From Andrena cerasifolii (taxonomy: Eukaryota > Arthropoda > Insecta > Hymenoptera > Andrenidae): a stretch of DNA of 64,000 bases. A program made the position numbers and the translations under genes. The stretch's first letter is position 1, and every line of letters begins with the position of its first letter. The notes under the pieces were generated by a model, which searched no databases, was not told the origin of the DNA, and saw only the letters and a program-made list of their open reading frames with translations. The stretch is taken from NCBI RefSeq assembly GCF_050908995.1, contig NC_135118.1, forward strand, positions 14,455,501-14,519,500. The letters run 5' to 3'. Shown here piece after piece: positions 57,535-64,000 of this stretch.

Positions 57535-58700
57535 GTTTAGACTTCATCAATAGGATTTAAAGAATTTCTCAAAAATGGTAAGCTCTATCGAAATTTTGTT
57601 CAAGTAAAATTAAAAGAGCATTCAATTTTCTACGATTACTGTATATATCATTTTTTCGTGCTTCCAACCACTTTTTAGGTAATAGCGTTTGAATATAGTT
57701 GAAATGTTTCGAGGAAAACTTACCCTGTTTGTGACATCTTATATAATGAACGCATAAATTTTTCTAGGTTGGGACCTTTGGTGAACTTAGTATTTTTAAA
57801 CGGAACAGTATTTTTTTCTTTTTGTTGCGCGTGTAACCCACTGGGAGCCGAGTTCACTGACCCGATATGTTGCATTTCCGATCGTTTAAAGTTTCAAGTC
57901 TCCCTTCGCTGAACGGCTGCAAGACCGAATCGACAAATTACTCCAGCAAGGAAAGTATTGTGGTCGTTCAGAGAAGGAAGATTTCAAACGATCGTAAATG
58001 CCCTTGAATGACCTTGGAAGACAAACATATCGTATAGTCTATTCGACGAGTCGGGGTTCCCAGCTGTAAACGAAATATGCACGCGGGAGGGGCAGCGGCC
58101 ACAGCTATTTGGCTATTTGTTATTGCCGTCTCGGTTCTGTCTGAACGCCGTCAGGTGTCATCTTTGTTTATAGCTTTGACTCCACTTGTTGGACGTACAT
58201 TAGGTCGACGAACTCGGCCTCCAAGTGGGTTACACGCGCAACAAAAACAAGAGATACTATTCTATTTAAAAAACCAAAATTCACCTTGAAATCTCAGGAA
58301 CACCTCCACCTAGAAAAAATATGTGCTCATCCTAAGATCTGCCCTTAGAAAGAAAGTAAGTTTTACTTGAAACATTTCCCCAATAACGAATAATCCCTTA
58401 GATGATCGCGTGGCAAGATTATAATGGGTCACCGAGACCCGTTTCTTAAAAACATCATAATTCTTGACTAAGAACACTTTTATTAAAATTCGATACACGT
58501 TTTAAAAAGTAAAATATGTATTCTTTAGCAACCTACTGGGAAGTACAAAGGTTCTTCATAATAAAATAAAAACGAAAGTCATTTAAATAGGATGCACCAT
58601 AAGGTATTGTGCCAGTTTTGGCCACTTCTTAAAAAATATAATATTTCTCCGTGTAAGCACGGAGCTACAATTTTAGATTTAGCGTCCACACCCCCTCCCC
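57535..58700. other. spacer with one possible small secreted-protein frame
   Basis: Apart from the small frame at 58077-58289 nothing is recognised. Confidence 0.35.
58077..58289 (+). CDS. hypothetical small secreted peptide (weak call)
   Basis: A 70-codon frame whose first 22 residues look like a signal peptide: a short N-region, the hydrophobic core AIWLFVIAVSVL, and a small residue before ERRQ. The rest is basic with a dibasic GRR at residues 42-44, as in processed peptide precursors. An acceptor-like TTCCCAG lies 13 bp before the ATG and a donor-like CAG|GTGTCA lies at codon 26, so it may be only part of a spliced gene. I recognise no known neuropeptide or toxin motif. It may be chance. 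Confidence 0.2.
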   Translation: MHAGGAAATAIWLFVIAVSVLSERRQVSSLFIALTPLVGRTLGRRTRPPSGLHAQQKQEILFYLKNQNSP

Positions 58701-58702
58701 AC

Positions 58703-59166
58703 TAGGGCTCTTGATACCCGGTGATCCGGGTACTCGGTTAAGCGGGTGGTACCCGGGCAGCAAACTTCACGCTCGTCGAAATCGCTTTCTTCTCACCCTT
58801 GTCACGCAATGTACTATTACTGGGTTATGGCCATATAAGAAATGTGTACAATTGTATGTACAAAACGATTTTTTTTATATATGAATAAAGATCCAGAATT
58901 AAGCGACTGAACTTACTATTAAAACATTGCATGTGCATTGCACACAAACGTTACGAAATAAAATAATATTTTCAATTTCTATTTCTTCTTTCATGCTGAA
59001 ATATTTTACAGATTACAGATAAATATAAGACAGGTGTAATGTTTCTTAGGATCCACTGCAATAGCCGGTATTTCGTCGATTACCCGTACAACACGAGTAT
59101 CGGGTAATCATAACCGTATCACAGCAAACCCGGGTAACCGGAAACCCGCGAAAAGTAAGAGCCCTG
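58703..59166. mobile_element. 464-bp hAT-type MITE with 8-bp target duplication
   Basis: TAGGGCTCTTGATACCCGG at the left and TAAGAGCCCTG at the right are inverted ends, followed inward by CCGGGTA/TACCCGGG-type words. The flanks are CTCCCCAC (58695-58702) and CTCCCCAA (59167-59174), 7 of 8 identical. It carries no coding sequence. Confidence 0.8.
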
Positions 59167-59174
59167 CTCCCCAA

Positions 59175-59950
59175 CCATCCCCTCAAGCCTCGTGTTGATC
59201 GGCCACTGGGGCCATTCGGAAGTATATCTAAATATTTTAAATTGCGGCAAGATCAGAATCTATAATAGAAGCTTATTCTAAAGTGTAAATGAATGAAGTT
59301 ATAGGTGAAAATGTCAACCCTCCATTTATTAAGCTTTCTGCCCTCTGAAGGTTAATCAGAACGTTCTCTCGTTCGGGGTCTCTGGTGAGCAGATACCAAG
59401 GAATCCGCGTATAGATTGGGCGGCGAGAGTCGACAGCTTCCGCAGGAGATACGGATCACCTGGTAGTGTCGATCGAAAGGGTACAGGCTGTCGTTGTTTA
59501 CGGTAGACAATAAAGGATGGAAGATAAAAATCTTATCTGCAAGTGCCTCCGTCTGGCCTCGCGTAGGGTGAGCCTATTACCCTTTCGTATCGGAGCTCGA
59601 CCTACATTCGGTTAACGCCGCCAGTAAATATAAACCTGGGCGCAGGTTCGCGCACAGTTTACCGACGGATCGCGATAAAGAAAGTTTTCATTAGAACAAT
59701 CGACTGGAGCGATACGGTAGGAGGACGTTCACGGGACCGGAAGCACCGTACAACCCGGCGTCTCATTGGTGGACGCAGTCCGTGCAAGGGGTTGTTACGG
59801 AGCTGGTATCGGACGATCGGTAGGGTCGTCGGTTTCTGAAGAGCAGAAACTGCTTTTGGTTTATTTCAGCGCGGGGAATCGGGGATGGATCACTTCGGGT
59901 CGGAGCAATCACTGTTATTATTGTTACTCAGGTGGAAATAGTTACTGTAT
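59175..59950. other. non-coding stretch with a possible promoter
   Basis: Moderately GC-rich. TATAAA at 59629-59634 is followed 27 bp later by CACAGTTT, an initiator-like sequence. No coding exon follows that I can recognise. Confidence 0.35.
59629..59660 (+). promoter_or_regulatory. TATA plus initiator candidate
   Basis: TATAAAC at 59629 and ACAGTT at 59654-59659 have nearly the spacing of an insect core promoter, within locally GC-rich sequence. Donor-like ACG|GTAGGA follows at about 59717. No downstream exon is visible, so this is weak. Confidence 0.25.
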
Positions 59951-59954
59951 AGGG

Positions 59955-60010
59955 CAGTGTTTTTCAAACTGTTTTGAGTCAAGACCCACTTTTATAATAT
60001 TTAAATAACC
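59955..60010 (+). mobile_element. single hAT-like end
   Basis: CAGTGTTTTTCAAACTG followed by CAAGACCCAC and GCGACCCCC resembles the left terminus of hAT elements of the CAGTGNTTCTCAAAC type. The opposite end was not found nearby. Confidence 0.45.
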
Positions 60011-60495
60011 TGCGACCCCCCTCGCCCGTATAGGGTAAGGTAAAGAAAACACATAAAAAATAGGTATGTCAGAATATAATTCCAACTTTATAATATTTAT
60101 TTATCTTAATTAGATATTTTTTTTACAAAAACTGTGATGAAATCTCAATAAAAAACTATTGGAATACATTCTAGAGACATTGAAATTGACCCATGATTTT
60201 TAAAAGTAAAAAAACTTACTTTTTCTTTCAAACGCTATAACTCTTTCAATTTATCATTTTTTCCTTTAAAGTGGACCAACCCCAGCGTAAATTATCTAAC
60301 TTTAAGAAACTTCTATTTGCTTACATCGTCGAAGAGCTGGACAAGACTCCACAACAATTACTAAATAATAAAAAGGATCGACATAAAGAAAATATCTTCT
60401 GCAAGTTTAAGGATGCCTCCTTATATCCCAAAAGAGTTTAATCCAATACGACTAACAGTTTTTTTTTTTAAAAATCTTAAATATCAGTTACTTTT
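60011..60495. other. AT-rich non-coding stretch
   Basis: Probably the body of the hAT-like fragment to its left. No frame of interest. Confidence 0.3.
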
Positions 60496-60499
60496 GGGG

Positions 60500-60742
60500 C
60501 TGTTAGACGAGAATCCCTCCTTAATATCTCTTAAGCCCGATTAGATATCAACTTGCTTTTTACTTACACAGGTTACCCCCAAAAATGCCGAAAAAACCAA
60601 CATATAGGTACAAATACATACAAGTGTTTGATGAACAAAGGTTACTTTACAAAAAGGACATAAAAAATTGCTCAAAAAGGGCAGATACAAAAGTAATTCC
60701 TTTTAATTATTCTACCATAGCGAAGCACGGGTATTTTGCTAG
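60500..60742 (+). mobile_element. Helitron-like 3' fragment (copy 3)
   Basis: CGATTAGATATCAAC and neighbouring words match the interior of copy 1 at 22.9 kb. The segment ends in AGCGAAGCACGGGTATTTTG then CTAG|T, the usual Helitron-like terminus. Confidence 0.55.
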
Positions 60743-60916
60743 TGGGGTACAGATCTTTGAAAGCCGCAGCTTTGTTACTGACAAATCTGTATCTATACCA
60801 TTATACAAAAAAGTTGGCGCGATGCGTGTATGTTTGTTTGAAAGCGCAAAACTCAAAAGCTGCTGAAGCGATTTCGATGACCCATATACCAGAAGAATCT
60901 TCATTTTAATGGCACT

Positions 60917-61130
60917 GCTATAGGCTACAGAATAATTCCAATACCCACATGCAGAGGGTGCTACACTTACTTTTAAAATTAAATGTTAAATTAAATGAGA
61001 ACGAATATAAGCGGGCTTCGCTGCGGTATAAATTAGACCTATCCGTTCTCATTTAATTTAACACCTAATTTTAAAAGTAAATGTAGCACCCTCTGCATGT
61101 GGATATTGCAATTATTCTGTAGCCCATAGC
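60917..61130. repeat. near-perfect 214-bp palindrome
   Basis: GCTATAGGCTACAGAATAAT faces ATTATTCTGTAGCCCATAGC, and CACATGCAGAGGGTGCTACA faces TGTAGCACCCTCTGCATGTG; the centre is near 61023. Only a handful of mismatches separate the arms, so it is either a young MITE or a hairpin-forming element. It is followed by GGGTATTTTGCCAG, a degenerate Helitron-like end. Confidence 0.85.
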
Positions 61131-61139
61131 GGGTATTTT

Positions 61140-62075
61140 GCCAGCGTGAAATAAAATTGATTTGTTACCGTCACGGAAAGCGGTCGTTTAAAATCGAGGT
61201 GCCGAAGTGTGACATTATCACACACGCACTATTGCGCGTTTACTGAATGGAAAATTGGAAATAAATCGTTGACCCGAGCCCCGGGCGATCTCCCCGTCAG
61301 CCCGGCTTTGCCCAAGAGAAACCGGACGGGACAGCAATTATTTCTACGCCGTTAGTAGCGTCCTCGATTCCTTCTCGGCAGACAGAGATGAAATAAGTTG
61401 GATGATCCTGGGGCGCGTGTGTGACGGCGCAGCGCGGTTTACAGGAATCTTGGCTTAGTGCTGGGTATACATCAGGGGGAAAGCCTCCGCAGAGCCATTG
61501 TGGAAGGTCCATTAGACGAGTGACAACACGGCGGAGCTTTGCGCGGGAAACGAGGGCACATTCTTCCCGCCACGCGAGTCTCGGGTCTCCTTCAGCGGAG
61601 GAAGAGAGGCCGTTCCACGTAAGAATGCATTAAGAGAAAACTATTGCCCCCTGGAAGCGTGGGCCCGCCGGCGAGACTTGAAAGTCGTGGATAGAGCGGC
61701 GCTAAAAAAAAAACGGGAGCACCCGGTTTCGTCTATTTAGCGCAGGCACATGGGCGGAGCACGGCCGAGCTTTGAGGAGCGAGCTCGCGAGCGCTGCCAA
61801 ATTTGCATGGCGGGGGGTGGCCGAAGCTTTCGCTGGAATGAGGGAGCAGCCGATGTGCCGCGGCAAAAGGGACGAGCGTCGAAAGTTGAAAGCATTCGGG
61901 GAAATTAGAGGTATTCGGCTGGGAAACGTTGCTGCGGAACCAGAGGGTCGGACCCGACGATGCAGCCACTTTAGGGCGGACTGGAAATGTCAAAATACTG
62001 AGGAAACTGCTCCACTAAATCGTCTTGAGTTTAACAAATACGATGCTGAGGAAATCGGTATCTTTTTAAGTTAGC
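61140..62075. other. non-coding stretch with a GC-rich island at 61.25-61.98 kb
   Basis: CpG-rich, with open frames up to 100 codons on both strands and no motif. It may be a promoter-like island; nothing decisive. Confidence 0.35.
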
Positions 62076-62079
62076 TTGA

Positions 62080-62285
62080 GGGGTTATAGTCAGGCGGCCG
62101 AAAAGTGGCGGATGTTTGTGATTTTTTTTTGAAAAAGCGGAAGCATATATTTTTACAGAACTTTTCGCATTTAAAAGAGCAATGTTTAAAGAAAATTTGG
62201 TAATTTTTTCGTGGAAAAATATTTACGTTTATAATAAAGTAACAACCAACATCCAAGAAGACTTTTTAAAAATTTGGTTTTGCAT
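62080..62285. mobile_element. half copy of the 46597 TTAA-type MITE family (copy 3)
   Basis: TTGA then GGGGTTATAGTCAGGCGGCC and about 200 bp match one arm of the full copy at 46597-47164. The second arm is missing. Confidence 0.7.
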
Positions 62286-62646
62286 TCAGACCCCATTGAT
62301 GAGGTTTTACCATCCCCCAAGCCGCAAGAGATGAGGTCTTAGTTTATTTCCATAAAGAATAAAAGTTTTTATTAATTTTATTTATTTTGAATCGATTGGA
62401 ATCTCCGTTTCTGAGTTGTTGTCACTGCAAAACGAAAGAAACTTTTTGTAAAATACCTCTTTAATAATCCATCTGTAGCGTCGTGTATAATGCATACTTT
62501 TGACTAAACAAATAAGTTTTTTTAAAGCTTGCGATGTTAATAAACTTCAGGCCAAAGAACAAGTATCAGTTTCAATTTGTTTCTTTGTAATTAATTGTAA
62601 CAGAAATGCTTCATTTTAGACAGGAACGACTGCCTAGTAGTTACCC
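62286..62646. other. AT-rich non-coding stretch
   Basis: No recognisable feature. Confidence 0.3.
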
Positions 62647-62650
62647 TTAA

Positions 62651-63152
62651 GGGAGTACGTTTTTCACGTCCGCAACGTTCGACCTAGAACAAAAGGACAA
62701 AAAGCTCTGTAATCTATAGACTAAATATTAGAGAAGTACCCAAGATTTCGAAGGAATATTGATTTTTGAAGGAATGGCGAATATTTGAAAAAAATCCCTT
62801 TTTACTAGAAAATTCAGAATGACGAGAAAATTCACATTTTCGCCATTTCTTTCAAAAGCCAATATTATTTTAATATCTGCGGGTATTTCTCTGGTATTAG
62901 TGTGTAGGTTACAAAACTTTTTGCCTTTTTGTTCCAAGTCCAACGGTGTGGACGTGAAAAATTCCACCGCGGAATGATTCAAATGGAAAGGAATTTTTTA
63001 TTAAAAAAATCTGAAGAAAAATCTTTTGTTCTTTATCCATACATAGATATCACAAGAACCTTATGTTACATATTTAACAAAGTTATAAATTTCTTTAAAA
63101 TCACCTCCGAAGTTACCCTAAAATTGTTGGCCTATCATCGGGGCGTTACCCC
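62651..63152. mobile_element. TTAA-flanked element with an inner palindrome
   Basis: TTAA (62647-62650) then GGGAGTACG, and CGTTACCCC then TTAA (63153-63156), with weak terminal repeats. A stronger inner palindrome spans about 62659-62968: TTTTTCACGTCC and GAACAAAAGGACAAAAAG face their complements. Confidence 0.6.
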
Positions 63153-63159
63153 TTAAACC

Positions 63160-64000
63160 CTACAGTATTGAAAATGTGTATTTATAGCGTCGCTTGAATA
63201 AACGCGGTATCACCTCCCTTAATATGAGTACCAGGAACATATTATCGCAAAAATGTGTGGCTCGCTATCTAGGCAAAAATAAGTTGGACACGAATCATTT
63301 TATCAATCATATTGCTATGCAAATTCGGCGTACCTACTATGTAAATTTGAGAGCGATGCAATAAATATTTTCAGCAGCGTATGTAGGTTCGTATTTGTGA
63401 TGCGCGATGCTTTCTGGTAATTAGAAAAATGTGGGATTTTGTGCTATAGATAGGACACATTGAAAGTCGATTACTGAAACGATAAACTCGTGTAAGTTTA
63501 AGTAGTTCCATAAACTGAATTCCATCGGCTGCAATTTAAAGAGCGAAAAGTCTCGAGTTCAGCTCTAATTTTTCGACGTCGCTAGTTGTTTTGTTGCCTC
63601 TGCGCGAAGAGTTAAGCGTGGAAATTATTCTGTGGGTGACTTTTTAAATGCGCCGTTTGCGATCTTAAAAGCAACCGTAATGACGTTACGGCAGAAGAGG
63701 ACGTCGTAAAGTCGGTATTAAAAAACGGTTAATAACCCCCCTACCGAGTTGGTAGAATAGATGTGCCGCAAAGTAATAACCAATACACCGAGCAGCTTCG
63801 TTCACCTTTATTTCACGTAATTAATTCATCGTGATTTCGTCGAGGGAACAATGGAGGCCTGGATAAATCTATTATTATGCTCTACGAGATTCTTTAAAAC
63901 ATAATTACACTCGACGTAGTCGTTACAATATCCAATTAGCGGAACCTTTCAGCGTATAATACTATTTTCCACTCTTTTATCACGAGTTCTTGTGTAAAAA
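63160..64000. other. non-coding stretch, no feature recognised
   Basis: AT-rich to mixed sequence running to the window end; no exon or repeat border seen. Confidence 0.35.

Noticed and set aside
1..64000. tRNA, rRNA and known small RNA genes
   Set aside because: No sequence with tRNA B-box plus cloverleaf potential or rRNA similarity was recognised by eye; a covariance-model scan could not be run.

Overview
The window looks like insect nuclear DNA, most likely from a hymenopteran (ant, bee or wasp). The evidence is three recognisable eukaryotic genes with insect-style short introns, AT-rich spacers, and a dense mix of Tc1/mariner-type, hAT, Helitron-like and TTAA-targeting repeats. The species is not determined; hymenopteran is an inference from the feel of the proteins and the repeats.

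Genes occupy only the first 14.2 kb. Positions 249-439 (+) are the last coding exon of a MTH1/NUDT1-type oxidised-nucleotide hydrolase, whose earlier exons lie outside the window. It converges on 1209-8648 (-), a 2,479-codon LRRK-family kinase (ankyrin, LRR, Roc-COR GTPase, kinase, C-terminal WD40-like) in one uninterrupted reading frame. Upstream, on the same strand, is a complete Nup85 gene (10129-14140), which I resolved into eight coding exons whose phases all agree (633 codons). Three perfect TATCGATA octamers lie 130-230 bp upstream of its start codon. Its second intron carries a 1,270-bp TA-flanked inverted-repeat element. The three gene products have unrelated jobs (nucleotide-pool cleaning, signalling kinase/GTPase, nuclear pore scaffold); nothing suggests more than neighbourhood.

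From about 14.4 kb to the end I find no confident protein-coding exon. This 50-kb stretch is either intergenic or part of a very long intron. A GC-rich block at about 15.9-16.5 kb that ends in a good splice donor could be an untranslated first exon; that is inference. The rest holds many inverted-repeat elements: TA-flanked (21.8, 23.3, 27.3, 31.4, 35.3 kb), TTAA-flanked with GGG/GAGG ends (18.1, 32.7, 38.7, 45.1, 46.6, 51.2, 53.8, 56.8, 62.1, 62.7 kb), and hAT-type with 8-bp duplications (31.1, 33.0, 49.4, 58.7 kb). There are also a family with a 4-bp duplication (19.9 and 24.0 kb), Helitron-like ends (23.1, 25.9, 60.7 kb), a mariner transposase relic (52.1 kb), a possible gypsy-type LTR (27.1-28.1 kb) and several long palindromes of unknown class. 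The most unusual feature is the number of different TTAA-flanked, GGG-ended, hairpin-forming families in one window.
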